Shown: positions 26,522-35,985 of the stretch, one piece after another
How positions within the stretch are numbered: position 1 is the first letter of the stretch
How the letters are laid out: every line of letters begins with the position of its first letter
Origin: Ideonella paludis
GTDB taxonomy: Bacteria; Pseudomonadota; Gammaproteobacteria; Burkholderiales; Burkholderiaceae_C
Direction of reading: 5' to 3'
Length of the DNA: 64,000 nt
NCBI RefSeq assembly: GCF_018069865.1
Contig: NZ_JAGQDG010000003.1
Coordinates: forward strand, 434,001 to 498,000
Program-made: the position numbers and the translations under genes
Notes under the pieces: model-generated
What the model was told of the DNA's origin: nothing
Database searches by the model: none
The model's input: only the letters and a program-made list of their open reading frames with translations

Positions 26522-27985
26522 GTGCTGTCTCAATCGAGTTTGTCTCAGTCCAAGTCCCGCAGCCCCATGCTGGGCCTGTTGCTGGCCTCGGTCACCGCGT
26601 TCGCCCTGGTGGCGGCGCCCGCCGCACAGGCCCAGCCCAAGGGCTTGCCCGACTTCACCGAGTTGGTGGAGCAAGTCGGCCCGTCGGTGGTCAACATCAA
26701 GACCTCTGAGCGGGTGAAGAGCCCTGTGCGTGGCGGCGGTGGCATGGACCCGAATGTCGAAGAGTTCTTCAAGCGATTCGGCATCCCCATGCCCAATCGC
26801 CCAGATGGCCGCACGCCCCGTGGTGGCGATGATGATGGCCCGCAGCGCCGTGGTGAAGGCTCGGGCTTCATTCTCACCTCCGATGGCTTCGTGATGACCA
26901 ACGCCCACGTGGTCGATGGTGCGGATGAGTTGTGGGTCACCCTGACCGACAAGCGCAAATACAAAGCCAAGGTGGTGGGCGCGGATGCGCGCACCGATGT
27001 GGCTGTGGTCAAGATCGAAGCCACGGGCTTGCCCGCGGTGAAAATTGGCGATGCCAACCGCCTCAAAGTGGGCGAGTGGGTGATGGCCATTGGCTCGCCC
27101 TTTGGCTTGGAGAGCACGGTCACCGCTGGCATCGTCAGCGCCAAGCAGCGCGACACCGGCCAATACCTGCCCTTCATTCAAACGGACGTGGCCATCAACC
27201 CTGGCAACTCTGGCGGCCCGCTGATCAATATGCGGGGTGAGGTGGTGGGCATCAACTCCCAGATCTACAGCCCCTCAGGCGGCTATGCCGGCATCTCCTT
27301 TGCCATTCCGATTGACGAAGCCACGCGCGTTTCCGACCAACTGCGTAACGGCGGTCGTGTCATCCGTGGGCGCATCGGTGTGCGTATCGCTCCTGTCACA
27401 GAAGACGTCGCGGAGTCGATTGGCCTGGGCAAGCCCGTGGGCGCCTTGGTGCAAGGTGTCGAGCCCGGCTCACCGGCTGAGAAGGCGGGCATTGAGGCCG
27501 GTGACATCATCGTCAAGGTCGACGGCCGCGCCATCGAAAAGGCTGGCGATCTGCCGCGCATCATCGGTGCCACCAAGCCAGGCAGCAAAGCGACCTTGCA
27601 GGTCTTCCGTCGTGGCGGCACCAAAGACATCAGCTTGAGCGTGGTTGAGTTGGAGGCCGACAAAGCGCGAGGCAGCAGCCCCGCAGAGTCGACGCCGGCC
27701 TCACCCGTCAAGACCACGCTCGGCCTTGGTGTGGTGGACCTGACGGATGCCCAAAAGCGTGAGCTCAAGCTCAAGGGCGGTGTGCGTGTCGAGTCGGTCG
27801 ACGGGCCTGCGGCGCGTGCCGGTGTGCGTGAAGGCGACGTGATCACCTTGATGGATAACACCGAAGTGAGTGACGTGAAACAGTTCACGGCGCTGGCGGC
27901 CAAGCTCGACAAGAACAAGCCGGTGACGGTGCTGGTGCGGCGAGGAGACTGGGTCAATTACGTGGTGATCCGCCCTAGCCGCTGA
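26522..27985 (+). CDS. mucD: Periplasmic serine protease, DegP/MucD (HtrA) family
   Basis: 487 residues from GTG 26522, which is preceded by AAAAGGAGA; upstream ATG codons lie on the wrong side of that site. Signal peptide ends near AQA-QP. Trypsin-like triad: His in TNAHVVDG, Asp in ADARTDVAVVKI, Ser in NPGNSGGPL. Two PDZ domains follow (about residues 290-380 and 400-480). It degrades or refolds damaged envelope proteins. Last gene of the sigma-E group; a terminator follows. Confidence 0.94.
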   Translation: MLSQSSLSQSKSRSPMLGLLLASVTAFALVAAPAAQAQPKGLPDFTELVEQVGPSVVNIKTSERVKSPVRGGGGMDPNVEEFFKRFGIPMPNRPDGRTPRGGDDDGPQRRGEGSGFILTSDGFVMTNAHVVDGADELWVTLTDKRKYKAKVVGADARTDVAVVKIEATGLPAVKIGDANRLKVGEWVMAIGSPFGLESTVTAGIVSAKQRDTGQYLPFIQTDVAINPGNSGGPLINMRGEVVGINSQIYSPSGGYAGISFAIPIDEATRVSDQLRNGGRVIRGRIGVRIAPVTEDVAESIGLGKPVGALVQGVEPGSPAEKAGIEAGDIIVKVDGRAIEKAGDLPRIIGATKPGSKATLQVFRRGGTKDISLSVVELEADKARGSSPAESTPASPVKTTLGLGVVDLTDAQKRELKLKGGVRVESVDGPAARAGVREGDVITLMDNTEVSDVKQFTALAAKLDKNKPVTVLVRRGDWVNYVVIRPSR

Positions 27986-27999
27986 AGCCTCAGCCCCAC

Positions 28000-28033
28000 A
28001 GACCCGCTGTCCGACCTGGGCAGCGGGTCTTTC
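28000..28033 (+). terminator. Intrinsic terminator after mucD
   Basis: Perfect 10-base stem AGACCCGCTG/CAGCGGGTCT with an 11-base loop, then a short TTTCC tract, 15 bases after the stop. Confidence 0.7.
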
Positions 28034-28252
28034 CATGTGGTGGAATCCTGAGTCCAAGGAGAAGAAATTTCTGATTGGCGTGTGCGTCGTATCAGGGCCA
28101 CAAATCAAATGGGTGAGCGCCTACATACTTTTTGCCTGAGCCGCATTGCTCGCGCTCAGCGATAGAATCTGGCGCAAATCTACCGAGATTGTTTCGATAA
28201 TGAGCGTTGAGTGCGGGGTCGGTGCAACACTCCTGGCTGGCCACTCCAGGTT

Positions 28253-28261
28253 TGTGGATAA
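28253..28261 (-). promoter_or_regulatory. Perfect DnaA-box match (TTATCCACA on the minus strand)
   Basis: TGTGGATAA on the + strand, directly followed by an AT-rich stretch with a small inverted repeat (AAGTT...AACTT). Only one perfect match was seen, so this is not evidence of an origin; DnaA can also act as a transcription factor. Confidence 0.35.
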
Positions 28262-28322
28262 GTTGTTTATAACTTTTCCTGTTGGCACCTTGCAACGAGC
28301 CTCTCGCACCAAAAGTCGGGGC

Positions 28323-28349
28323 TTGCGGACAGGCCCTTTTGGCTACAAT
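28323..28349 (+). promoter_or_regulatory. Candidate promoter for a short RNA before lepA
   Basis: TTGCGG at 28323-28328, 15-base spacer, TACAAT at 28344-28349. The spacer is shorter than ideal. A terminator follows only about 65 bases later. Confidence 0.4.
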
Positions 28350-28355
28350 GAAGGC

Positions 28356-28419
28356 CCAACAAGCAGTTGCCATAAGTTTTGTTGGAAGGCGCGTCTCCTC
28401 TTGGACGTGCCTTTTTTTT
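28356..28419 (+). ncRNA. Candidate small RNA or attenuated lepA leader
   Basis: Inferred from a promoter-like -10 and a strong terminator about 65 bases apart. The segment can form two hairpins: CCAACAA/TTGTTGG with a large loop, then the terminator stem. It could be a free small RNA or a leader whose termination controls lepA-lepB-rnc. I do not recognise an Rfam family. Confidence 0.35.
28386..28419 (+). terminator. Strong intrinsic terminator upstream of lepA
   Basis: Ten-pair stem AAGGCGCGTC/GACGTGCCTT (one G-U pair), 8-base loop, and an eight-T run. It is 187 bases before the lepA start and on the same strand. Confidence 0.8.
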
Positions 28420-28605
28420 AACCGTGGCGAGCCGCTGCGGTGGGAGTGCTCCAAAGCCATTTGAGTGGGTGTTTCACTCGAAAGAGCAGGGGGCTTTCAC
28501 TGGCGCTCTCCACCCCCCAATGGCCCCGCTCTGGTGGGGCATGTTCGCGCTGAGAAGCGCTGCTGACTCAAAGCCGCTGGCCCTGTGCCTGCGCATCTCT
28601 CTTGC

Positions 28606-30414
28606 ATGGACCACATTCGCAACTTCTCGATCATTGCCCACATCGATCACGGCAAGAGCACGCTGGCGGATCGCATCATTCAACGCTGCGGCGGCCTGAG
28701 CGACCGAGAAATGGAAGCCCAGGTGCTCGACTCGATGGACATCGAGCGCGAGCGAGGCATCACCATCAAGGCCCAAACCGCTGCACTGCAATACAAAGCC
28801 CAAAACGGGCAGGTCTATAACCTCAACCTGATCGACACGCCGGGCCATGTGGACTTCTCCTATGAAGTCAGCCGCTCGCTGTCGGCCTGCGAGGGCGCAC
28901 TCTTGGTCGTCGACGCATCGCAAGGCGTTGAAGCGCAGACCGTGGCCAACTGCTACACCGCTCTGGATCTTGGTGTTGAGGTCGTCCCGGTCCTCAACAA
29001 GATGGATCTGCCGCAGGCGGACCCGGAGCGCGCCAAGGAAGAGATCGAGGATGTGATCGGCATCGATGCCAGCAACGGCATCCCATGCTCGGCCAAGATC
29101 GGCATGGGCATCGACGAGATTCTGGAAGCCGTCATTGCGCGTATGCCGCCACCCAAGGGCAACCCCGAGGGCCCGCCGCGCGCCATGATCATCGACTCCT
29201 GGTTTGACAATTACGTCGGCGTGGTGATGTTGGTCCGCGTGGTCGACGGTGAGCTCAAAAAGGGCGACCGCATCCGCATGATGGCCACCAACGCCATCTA
29301 TCCGGCGGAGCATCTGGGCGTCTTCACGCCCAAGAGCGAGAACCGCGAGGTGCTCAAGGCTGGCGAAGTGGGCTTCATCATCGCCGGCATCAAAGAGCTG
29401 CAGGCCGCCAAGGTGGGTGACACCATTACCCTGGAAAAGAAGCTGCCCAACAACGCTGGCCCGGCCAGCGAGGCGCTGCCTGGCTTCAAAGAGATTCAGC
29501 CCCAGGTGTTTGCCGGCCTCTACCCCACCGAGGCCAGCGAATACGACCAACTGCGCGACGCCCTGGAAAAGCTCAAGCTCAATGACAGCTCGCTGCGCTA
29601 TGAGCCCGAGGTCAGCCAGGCGCTGGGCTTCGGCTTCCGCTGTGGCTTCTTGGGCCTGTTGCACATGGAGATCGTGCAAGAGCGCTTGGAGCGGGAGTTC
29701 GACCAAGACCTGATCACCACCGCGCCCAGCGTGGTCTACGAGGTGGAACTGAACGACGACACCGTCATCGAGGTGGAAAACCCCTCCAAGATGCCGGACC
29801 TGGGTCGCATCAAAGAAATCCGCGAACCCATCGTCACGGTGCATCTGTACATGCCGCAAGACTATGTCGGCCCGGTGATGACGCTGTGCAACCAAAAGCG
29901 CGGCATGCAGCTCAATATGGCCTATCACGGCCGCCAGGTCATGCTGACCTACGACATGCCGCTGGCCGAGATCGTGCTGGACTTCTTTGACAAGCTCAAG
30001 AGCGTGTCACGCGGCTACGCCTCAATGGACTATGAGTTCAAAGAGTACCGCGCCTCCGACGTGGTGAAGGTGGACCTGCTGATCAATGGCGATCGCGTCG
30101 ATGCGCTGTCCATCATTGTTCACCGTGCGCAGAGCCAGTACCGCGGCCGTGCCGTCGCGGCCAAGATGCGTGAGCAGATCCCGCGCCAGATGTACGATGT
30201 GGCCATTCAGGCCGCGATTGGCGCCAACATCATTGCCCGTGAGAACATCAAGGCGCTGCGCAAAAACGTGCTGGCAAAATGCTACGGCGGTGACATCACC
30301 CGTAAGCGCAAGCTGCTTGAAAAGCAAAAAGCCGGCAAGAAGCGCATGAAGCAGATTGGCTCGGTCGAGGTGCCGCAAGAAGCCTTCTTGGCCATTCTGC
30401 AGGTGGACGACTGA
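28606..30414 (+). CDS. lepA: Elongation factor 4
   Basis: 602 residues from [19 protein letters not shown]; the P-loop AHIDHGKS is at residues 11-18, and DTPGHVDF and NKMDLP follow. The C-terminal LepA-specific domain ends in [19 protein letters not shown]4 acts on stalled or misplaced ribosomes as a translocase that can reverse the step. First gene of a housekeeping run (lepA, lepB, rnc, era, recO, pdxJ, acpS). A seven-codon longer frame exists but the family begins at this Met. Confidence 0.97.
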   Translation: MDHIRNFSIIAHIDHGKSTLADRIIQRCGGLSDREMEAQVLDSMDIERERGITIKAQTAALQYKAQNGQVYNLNLIDTPGHVDFSYEVSRSLSACEGALLVVDASQGVEAQTVANCYTALDLGVEVVPVLNKMDLPQADPERAKEEIEDVIGIDASNGIPCSAKIGMGIDEILEAVIARMPPPKGNPEGPPRAMIIDSWFDNYVGVVMLVRVVDGELKKGDRIRMMATNAIYPAEHLGVFTPKSENREVLKAGEVGFIIAGIKELQAAKVGDTITLEKKLPNNAGPASEALPGFKEIQPQVFAGLYPTEASEYDQLRDALEKLKLNDSSLRYEPEVSQALGFGFRCGFLGLLHMEIVQERLEREFDQDLITTAPSVVYEVELNDDTVIEVENPSKMPDLGRIKEIREPIVTVHLYMPQDYVGPVMTLCNQKRGMQLNMAYHGRQVMLTYDMPLAEIVLDFFDKLKSVSRGYASMDYEFKEYRASDVVKVDLLINGDRVDALSIIVHRAQSQYRGRAVAAKMREQIPRQMYDVAIQAAIGANIIARENIKALRKNVLAKCYGGDITRKRKLLEKQKAGKKRMKQIGSVEVPQEAFLAILQVDD

Positions 30415-30486
30415 TCGTCGGCCGATGTCCTTCGATTTCCAGATTCCTCTCATTTCGCCCGCTTCACCGTGGGCTGGACAAAACGC

Positions 30487-31452
30487 ATGAGTGCATTGAC
30501 GGCCGTCCTCTACGCGGCGCTGATCGCCTACCTGGGTGGTTGGTACATGGACATGTGGCACGGCAACTTCTCGCTGCTGCTGTTCATCCTCTCGGTGGTC
30601 ACGGGCCTGTACTGGCTGGCAGAGATCTTCCGCTTCAAGCCCGCCCGCGAGAAGGCCGCGATCCAACTGGAGTCGCAAGATGCCGCTCGCCGCGCGGAGT
30701 TGGCCAAGCAAGGCATCGACCGGGTGGACGGCGACATCACCCAGGCCCGCGAGCGCCTCTTGATGCAACCCTGGTGGCTGGATTGGACGGCGGGCTTGTT
30801 CCCCGTCATCGTGGTGGTCTTCCTGATGCGCTCATTCCTGTTTGAGCCCTTCAAGATCCCCACCGGCTCCATGATCCCGACGCTGGAGGTCGGCGACTTG
30901 ATCTTGGTGAACAAGTTCCACTATGGCGTGCGCCTGCCGGTGATCAACAAAAAGATCATCGACAACCATGCGCCCAAGCGCGGCGACGTGGTGGTGTTTC
31001 GCTATCCCATGGATCCTCGCATCGACTACATCAAGCGCGTGGTCGGCCTGCCTGGTGATGAAGTCTCCTATTTGAACCACGAGCTGCGCATCAATGGACA
31101 GCCTGTGCCTGTCACGCCTTTGGGCGAGCAGTATGACGACCTGGCCTACCGCTACATGCTGCGCTTCTCGGAGCGGCTGGGTGAGGTAGATCACCGAATT
31201 CAGCAAGAAAAGACACCCCTGTCTTTCAATGGTTCGCGGTACGATTTCGCTTTCCGCGATCAATGCCGCCACAGTTTAGAAGGTGTTGTTTGCAAAGTGC
31301 CCGCAGGCAACCTGTTTGTCATGGGTGATAACCGTGACAACTCTGAAGATTCGCGTTATTGGGGCTTTGTGCCCGACGAGAATCTCGTAGGGCGTGCCTT
31401 TGTGGTGTGGATGAACTTTGGAAACTTGGGCCGTATCGGGGCCTTCCATTGA
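30487..31452 (+). CDS. lepB: Signal peptidase I
   Basis: 321 residues. Two N-terminal membrane segments (about residues 3-18 and 24-42) and another at about 103-118 precede the periplasmic catalytic part. The Ser128 nucleophile is in PTGSMIPTLEVGD and the Lys183 base in RIDYIKRVVGLPGDEV; the GDNRDNSEDSRYWG box is intact. It removes Sec and Tat signal peptides. A GTG at 30469 gives six extra residues and cannot be ruled out. Confidence 0.95.
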   Translation: MSALTAVLYAALIAYLGGWYMDMWHGNFSLLLFILSVVTGLYWLAEIFRFKPAREKAAIQLESQDAARRAELAKQGIDRVDGDITQARERLLMQPWWLDWTAGLFPVIVVVFLMRSFLFEPFKIPTGSMIPTLEVGDLILVNKFHYGVRLPVINKKIIDNHAPKRGDVVVFRYPMDPRIDYIKRVVGLPGDEVSYLNHELRINGQPVPVTPLGEQYDDLAYRYMLRFSERLGEVDHRIQQEKTPLSFNGSRYDFAFRDQCRHSLEGVVCKVPAGNLFVMGDNRDNSEDSRYWGFVPDENLVGRAFVVWMNFGNLGRIGAFH

Positions 31453-31472
31453 GACTCAAAAGGACTCGCGAC

Positions 31473-31838
31473 ATGCTGCATACACGCCAACGCCAACGTG
31501 GATTGACCATTTTTGGCCTCGTGGTTTGGGCTTTCTTTGTGGGCTTCATGGGCCTGATGGCCATTCGCGTCTGGCCGTCCTTTAATGAATACCTGACCAT
31601 TCAGCAGACGCTGACCCGCATCATGAAGGGCGACAGCCGTCCGGGCTCGGCTGGTGAAGTGCGCGCGGCGTTCGATAAGCAGTCTCAAATCGAGTTCTCC
31701 ATTGCCACCATCAAGGGCGCTGATCTGGAGATCGAAACCGTCAACGAGCGCATGGAAGTGCGCTTCGACTACAACAAGCAAATCCCCTTGGTGGGGCCGG
31801 TCAGCCTGCTGGTGAACTACAGCGGCAAGGTGCGCTGA
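31473..31838 (+). CDS. DUF4845 membrane protein
   Basis: 121 residues from MLHTRQRQRGLTIFG. One N-terminal transmembrane segment (about residues 11-32), with a pilin-like RGLTIFGLVVW start that resembles a type III signal but lacks the full motif, then a soluble periplasmic domain. The family is found between lepB and rnc throughout Betaproteobacteria and has no known function. Same operon, 20 bases after lepB. Confidence 0.85.
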   Translation: MLHTRQRQRGLTIFGLVVWAFFVGFMGLMAIRVWPSFNEYLTIQQTLTRIMKGDSRPGSAGEVRAAFDKQSQIEFSIATIKGADLEIETVNERMEVRFDYNKQIPLVGPVSLLVNYSGKVR

Positions 31839-31858
31839 TCCATGCGCTTGGGTGTGTC

Positions 31859-32545
31859 ATGAGTGCGGCCTTAGAGGCCTTGCAGCAGCGATTAGGCTAT
31901 CGCTTCCAGCAGGCCAGCCTGCTTGCTCGCGCGCTGACACACCGCAGCCACGGCGCTGACCACAACGAACGCCTGGAGTTCTTGGGCGACGCTGTCCTCA
32001 ACCTCACCATCTCCCGCCTGCTCTACGACCGCTTCAGTGGCTCGGATGAGGGCGATCTGACCCGTGTCCGCGCCCACCTGGTGCGCGAAGAAAGCCTGCA
32101 CCGCGTCGCCTTGGCTCTGCGCCTGCCCGAGGTGCTCAAACTGTCTGAAGGCGAGGCGCGCGGCGGCGGCGCCCAGCGCCCGTCCATCTTGGCCGATGCC
32201 ACCGAAGCGTTGTTGGGCGCGGTGTACCTCGACGGCGGTGATGCAGCGGCTCACGCTTTGGTCAAGCAGCTCTTTGGGGAGCTGATTGACACCACCACCA
32301 TCGACAACTGGCGCAAAGACGCCAAGACCGAGCTGCAGGAACTGTTGCAGGGCAAGCGCTTGCCCGTGCCCAGCTATCGCATTGTGGCCACACACGGCCA
32401 AGCCCATGCGCAGACCTTTGATGTGGAAGCGGCCGTGCCCGCGCTGCAACTCAGCAGCATGGGCTCGGGCCGCTCACGCCGCGCGGCCGAGCAAGAAGCG
32501 GCTCGCCAACTCCTGGACAAGCTTCGGGCGCCGCCCGCACGCTGA
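31859..32545 (+). CDS. rnc: Ribonuclease III
   Basis: 228 residues. Catalytic signature [14 protein letters not shown] and second acidic cluster [17 protein letters not shown]-terminal double-stranded RNA-binding domain from about residue 152 ([13 protein letters not shown]...). Cuts rRNA precursors and duplex RNA. Order rnc-era-recO is conserved. Confidence 0.96.
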   Translation: MSAALEALQQRLGYRFQQASLLARALTHRSHGADHNERLEFLGDAVLNLTISRLLYDRFSGSDEGDLTRVRAHLVREESLHRVALALRLPEVLKLSEGEARGGGAQRPSILADATEALLGAVYLDGGDAAAHALVKQLFGELIDTTTIDNWRKDAKTELQELLQGKRLPVPSYRIVATHGQAHAQTFDVEAAVPALQLSSMGSGRSRRAAEQEAARQLLDKLRAPPAR

Positions 32546-32559
32546 CCTCCTCAACCCTT

Positions 32560-33543
32560 GTGGTGCCCGAATTGAACCTGCCCCCAGAGTCCGACCTGCC
32601 TGAGATGCCCGACATGCCCGACATGCCAGAGCTGCCCCCTGGTGCGGCCCGCACCAGCCCCGAAGGCGCGCGCTGTGGCTTGGTCGCCATCGTGGGCCGT
32701 CCCAATGTGGGCAAGTCCACCTTGATGAATGCCCTGGTCGGGCAGAAGATCAGCATCACCTCCAAGAAGGCGCAAACCACACGCCATCGCATCACGGGCG
32801 TGCGCACGGTCGAAGAAGCGCAGTTCGTGTTTGTCGATACGCCCGGCTTTCAGATGAAGCACGCCACGGCGCTGAACCGCAACCTCAACCGCACCGTGCA
32901 GTCCACCTTGTCCGATGTGGACGTGGTGCTGTTCTTGGTGGAGGCCGGGCGCTTTGGGATGGACGACGCCAAGGTGCTGTCCCTGATCCCTGAAGGCAAG
33001 CCGGTGGTGTTGATCCCCAACAAGCTCGACACCGTGCACCGCCGCTCAGACCTGCTGCCTTGGCTCAAGAGCATGCAAGAGCGCCACCCCTTTGCCGAGT
33101 ATGTGCCCATGTCGGCGCAAAAGCAGGCGGACGTCGACCGCCTCTTCCAGATCATCAAGCCCTATCTGCCTGAGCAAGATTGGTTCTACGAGGAAGACGC
33201 GCTTACCGACCGCAGCGAAAAGTTCCTGGCCAGTGAGCTGATCCGCGAAAAGCTCTTCCGCCTCACCGGCGATGAGCTGCCCTACAACTCCACCGTCGTG
33301 ATCGAGAAGTGGGAAGAGGAGGGCAACTTGCGCCGCATCAGCGCCGCCATCGTGGTCGAGCGCGATGCCCACAAAGGCATGATCATTGGCAGCGGCGGCG
33401 AGCGCCTCAAGCGCATTGGCAGCGAGGCGCGCCAAGAACTCGAGCGCCTGACCGACGGCAAGGTGTTCTTGGAGCTGTGGGTCAAGGTCCGCTCGGGCTG
33501 GGCCGACAGCGAAGAACACCTGCGCTCCTACGGCTACGAATGA
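32560..33543 (+). CDS. era: GTPase Era, ribosome biogenesis
   Basis: 327 residues. G1 [10 protein letters not shown]3 DTPG, G4 NKLD and the C-terminal KH domain ([16 protein letters not shown]) are all present. Era chaperones 16S rRNA 3'-end maturation. The N-terminus has an unusual acidic, proline-rich extension of about 35 residues with a repeated PDMPDMPEL segment, starting at a GTG; a start further in is possible, but no better ATG precedes the G domain. Overlaps recO by four bases. Confidence 0.95.
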   Translation: MVPELNLPPESDLPEMPDMPDMPELPPGAARTSPEGARCGLVAIVGRPNVGKSTLMNALVGQKISITSKKAQTTRHRITGVRTVEEAQFVFVDTPGFQMKHATALNRNLNRTVQSTLSDVDVVLFLVEAGRFGMDDAKVLSLIPEGKPVVLIPNKLDTVHRRSDLLPWLKSMQERHPFAEYVPMSAQKQADVDRLFQIIKPYLPEQDWFYEEDALTDRSEKFLASELIREKLFRLTGDELPYNSTVVIEKWEEEGNLRRISAAIVVERDAHKGMIIGSGGERLKRIGSEARQELERLTDGKVFLELWVKVRSGWADSEEHLRSYGYE

Positions 33544-34376
33544 GCAACGCACGCGGGGGTGACGCCAGCACGGCCAAGCTGCCGCGCAGCCGCGCCGCCA
33601 CCACGGCGGCCTATGTGCTGCACCGCTATGACTGGAGCGAGACCAGCCTGATCCTCGACCTCTTCACCCGCGAGCAAGGTCGGCTCACCGTAGTCGCCAA
33701 AGGCGCCAAGCGCCCCTATTCGCAACTGCGGCCGGTGCTCCTGCCCTTTCAAGGCCTGCTGGCCAGCGTGAGCCGCCCCAGCCGCGACGAAAACGCCGAG
33801 GTCAGCACTCTGCGCGGGGCTGAATGGCTGGGCGGCGCGCCCATGCTCAGCGGAGCGGCCCTGTTCTCGGGCTTCTACCTCAATGAGCTGCTGATGAAGC
33901 TGCTGCCCCGGCATGACCCGCATCCATTGCTCTTTGATGCCTACGCCGTCACACTGCCTGCGTTGGCGCAGCCCGATGAATGGGTGTCGGCGGCGGCCTT
34001 GCGGGCCTTTGAACTGGTGCTGCTGCGCGAGACGGGCTTTTTGCCGCAGCTCGACCGCCTCAGCACCCAAGGCGCGGTGCAGGCGGGCAAGGCCTATGGC
34101 TTGCGCCCTGGCTTGGGCCTGATCCCCGCCACGCCGGACGACCACCCGGTGCCCGGAGAAACACTGTTGGCTATCCAAGCCGCATTGACCGAGGGCGACC
34201 TGGCCCGCGTCCAATATGCTTGCGCGGCGCAAAGCACCGCGCTCAAGCTGAGTTTGCGCACGGTGCTTCACTATCATCTGGGCACCCCCCGCCTGCGTAC
34301 CCGCGACGTGATGCTGGACGCGCAACAATTGCTGGACACGCAGCGCCCTTTGGCGCCCGCGACCCCCACCGCTTGA
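33540..34376 (+). CDS. recO: DNA repair protein RecO
   Basis: 278 residues from the ATG overlapping the era stop; a longer frame lies wholly inside era and is rejected. N-terminal OB fold ([21 protein letters not shown], then [13 protein letters not shown]) and helical C-terminal domain. Loads RecA with RecR on SSB-coated DNA. Slightly longer than the usual 240 residues because of Ala/Pro-rich ends. Confidence 0.93.
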   Translation: MSNARGGDASTAKLPRSRAATTAAYVLHRYDWSETSLILDLFTREQGRLTVVAKGAKRPYSQLRPVLLPFQGLLASVSRPSRDENAEVSTLRGAEWLGGAPMLSGAALFSGFYLNELLMKLLPRHDPHPLLFDAYAVTLPALAQPDEWVSAAALRAFELVLLRETGFLPQLDRLSTQGAVQAGKAYGLRPGLGLIPATPDDHPVPGETLLAIQAALTEGDLARVQYACAAQSTALKLSLRTVLHYHLGTPRLRTRDVMLDAQQLLDTQRPLAPATPTA

Positions 34377-34389
34377 TGGACTGCAGACC

Positions 34390-35181
34390 ATGAACCCGCT
34401 CGTCGCCCCCGAATCCTCCGCGCACGCTCTTGGCCGCACGGCTTTGTCGGTCAACCTCAACAAAGTGGCCCTGCTGCGCAACACCCGCCATCTGGGCATC
34501 CCCAGCGTCACACGGGCTGCCGAGATCGTGCTCGAAGCCGGGGCCGACGGCATCACCGTCCACCCTCGGCCAGACGAGCGCCACATCCGTGCCCACGACG
34601 TGCATGAGCTGGCCGCGCTGCTCAAGCGCTGGCCCCAGGTCGAGTACAACATTGAGGGCAATCCGCTGCACAACCTGATGGACTTCATCCGCGCCGTGCG
34701 GCCGCACCAAGCCACCTTTGTGCCCGACAGCGAAGGCCAGTTCACCTCCGACCACGGCTGGAACCTGCCCGCCGACGCCGACACCTTGCGCCCCCTGATC
34801 GACGAATGCCATGCCCTGGGCATGCGCGTCAGCCTCTTCATGGACCCGATCCCTGAGCAAATGGCCCACGTCCGTGCGGTGGGCGCGGACCGGGTGGAGC
34901 TCTACACCGAAACCTATGCCTCGGCTTTTGGCACGCCCCGCGAACAAGCCGTGCGCGACCAATTCGCCGCCACCGCCCGCGCCGCTTTGGCGGCGGGCTT
35001 GGGCGTCAATGCCGGGCACGACTTGAACCGCGACAACCTCACCGCCTTTGTGCGTGAAGTGCCAGGCGTGGCCGAAGTCTCCATCGGGCACGCCTTGATC
35101 GCCGATGCGCTGGAGCTGGGCTACAGCGCCACCATTCGGGCCTACCTGGGCTGCATCCACGCGGCCGGCGCGACAGCATGA
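34390..35181 (+). CDS. pdxJ: Pyridoxine 5'-phosphate synthase
   Basis: 263 residues, TIM barrel. [28 protein letters not shown] and NIEGNP are family hallmarks; [13 protein letters not shown] and [12 protein letters not shown] are near the phosphate site. It condenses 1-deoxyxylulose-5-phosphate with an aminoacetone phosphate to form vitamin B6. Overlaps acpS by four bases, as in many proteobacteria. Confidence 0.96.
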   Translation: MNPLVAPESSAHALGRTALSVNLNKVALLRNTRHLGIPSVTRAAEIVLEAGADGITVHPRPDERHIRAHDVHELAALLKRWPQVEYNIEGNPLHNLMDFIRAVRPHQATFVPDSEGQFTSDHGWNLPADADTLRPLIDECHALGMRVSLFMDPIPEQMAHVRAVGADRVELYTETYASAFGTPREQAVRDQFAATARAALAAGLGVNAGHDLNRDNLTAFVREVPGVAEVSIGHALIADALELGYSATIRAYLGCIHAAGATA

Positions 35182-35576
35182 TCCACGGCATTGGCACCGA
35201 CATCTGCGACAGCCGCCGCATCGCAGCGTCGCTGGCGCGTCGAGGTGATCGCTTTGCCAGCAAGGTGCTGGGGCCGAATGAGCTCAAGGTCTTTGCCGCT
35301 CGCCGCGCTCGCAATGAGGCGCGCGGGGTCATTTACCTGGCCACTCGTTTCTCCGCCAAAGAGTCCTTTTCCAAAGCCATTGGTTTGGGCCTGCACCTGC
35401 CCATGCGCATGCCGGATTGCGAGATCCTCAACGAGCCCTCCGGCAAGCCCTTTGTGCGCCTGCATGGGGAGCTGGCCACTTGGTTCGACGCCCAAGGCCT
35501 GACCGCCCAGGTCACCCTCAGCGACGAGAGTGACTATGTGGTGAGCTTTGTGGTGGTGGAGCGGGCCAGCGCCTGA
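35178..35576 (+). CDS. acpS: Holo-[acyl-carrier-protein] synthase
   Basis: 132 residues. [12 protein letters not shown] (Mg-binding Asp) and [13 protein letters not shown] (catalytic Glu/Lys) are intact. It attaches phosphopantetheine to AcpP, encoded at 22522. ATGA overlap with pdxJ. Confidence 0.95.
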   Translation: MIHGIGTDICDSRRIAASLARRGDRFASKVLGPNELKVFAARRARNEARGVIYLATRFSAKESFSKAIGLGLHLPMRMPDCEILNEPSGKPFVRLHGELATWFDAQGLTAQVTLSDESDYVVSFVVVERASA

Positions 35577-35583
35577 GCACGGC

Positions 35584-35985
35584 ATGGCTGGCCCCCAGGT
35601 CTCCCTCGACGAGGTCAGCTTCAGCGCCATCCGGGCGCAAGGGGCCGGCGGCCAAAACGTCAACAAGGTGTCCAACGCCGTGCACCTGCGTTTTGACATC
35701 CAGGCCTCCTCGCTACCCGCGGACGTCAAGGCGCGCTTGCTGGCGCTGCCTGACAGCCGCATCACGGCCGACGGCGTGGTCGTCATCAAGGCCCAAGACT
35801 ACCGCAGCCTGCCGCAGAACCAAGCTGACGCCATGTTGCGCCTGCAAGCCCTGGTGGACGCCGCCGCCCAGGTGCCCAAGAAGCGCAAGCCCACCCGGCC
35901 GACGCGCGGCTCGCAGCAACGAAGGCTGCAGGGCAAGGCCGTGCGCGCGCAGGTCAAAGCGGGTCGTGCTCGGGTTGACGATTGA
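35584..35985 (+). CDS. arfB: Alternative ribosome-rescue factor ArfB (YaeJ)
   Basis: 133 residues from MAGPQVSLDEVSFS. Contains the GGQ motif in AQGAGGQNVNKVSNAVHLRF, as in class I release factors, and a basic C-terminal tail (KKRKPTRPTRGSQQRR) that probes the empty mRNA channel of stalled ribosomes. Hydrolyses peptidyl-tRNA without a stop codon. Eight bases after acpS; its stop directly abuts the convergent dsbD stop. Confidence 0.92.
   Translation: MAGPQVSLDEVSFSAIRAQGAGGQNVNKVSNAVHLRFDIQASSLPADVKARLLALPDSRITADGVVVIKAQDYRSLPQNQADAMLRLQALVDAAAQVPKKRKPTRPTRGSQQRRLQGKAVRAQVKAGRARVDD

Larger units (their letters stand above)
28034..28605. other. Intergenic region upstream of lepA
   Basis: About 570 bases without a supported gene. 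It holds a perfect DnaA-box sequence (28253-28261) inside an AT-rich patch, a sigma-70-like -10 with a possible -35, and a strong intrinsic terminator that together could define a short RNA of about 65 nt (see the separate entries). Open frames here lack protein-like features. Confidence 0.5.

Noticed and set aside
28253-28275. Replication origin
   Set aside because: Only one DnaA box and none of dnaA, dnaN or gidA nearby.
28146-28421. 91-codon frame upstream of lepA
   Set aside because: It runs through the promoter-like element and terminator and has no recognisable protein features.
28474-29928. 484-codon open frame antisense to lepA
   Set aside because: High-GC shadow: low-complexity His/Leu/Gly-rich translation, no ribosome site, and the + strand encodes an unmistakable EF4.
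33534-34841. 435-codon antisense frame across recO and pdxJ
   Set aside because: Opposes two well-conserved genes and shows no family features.
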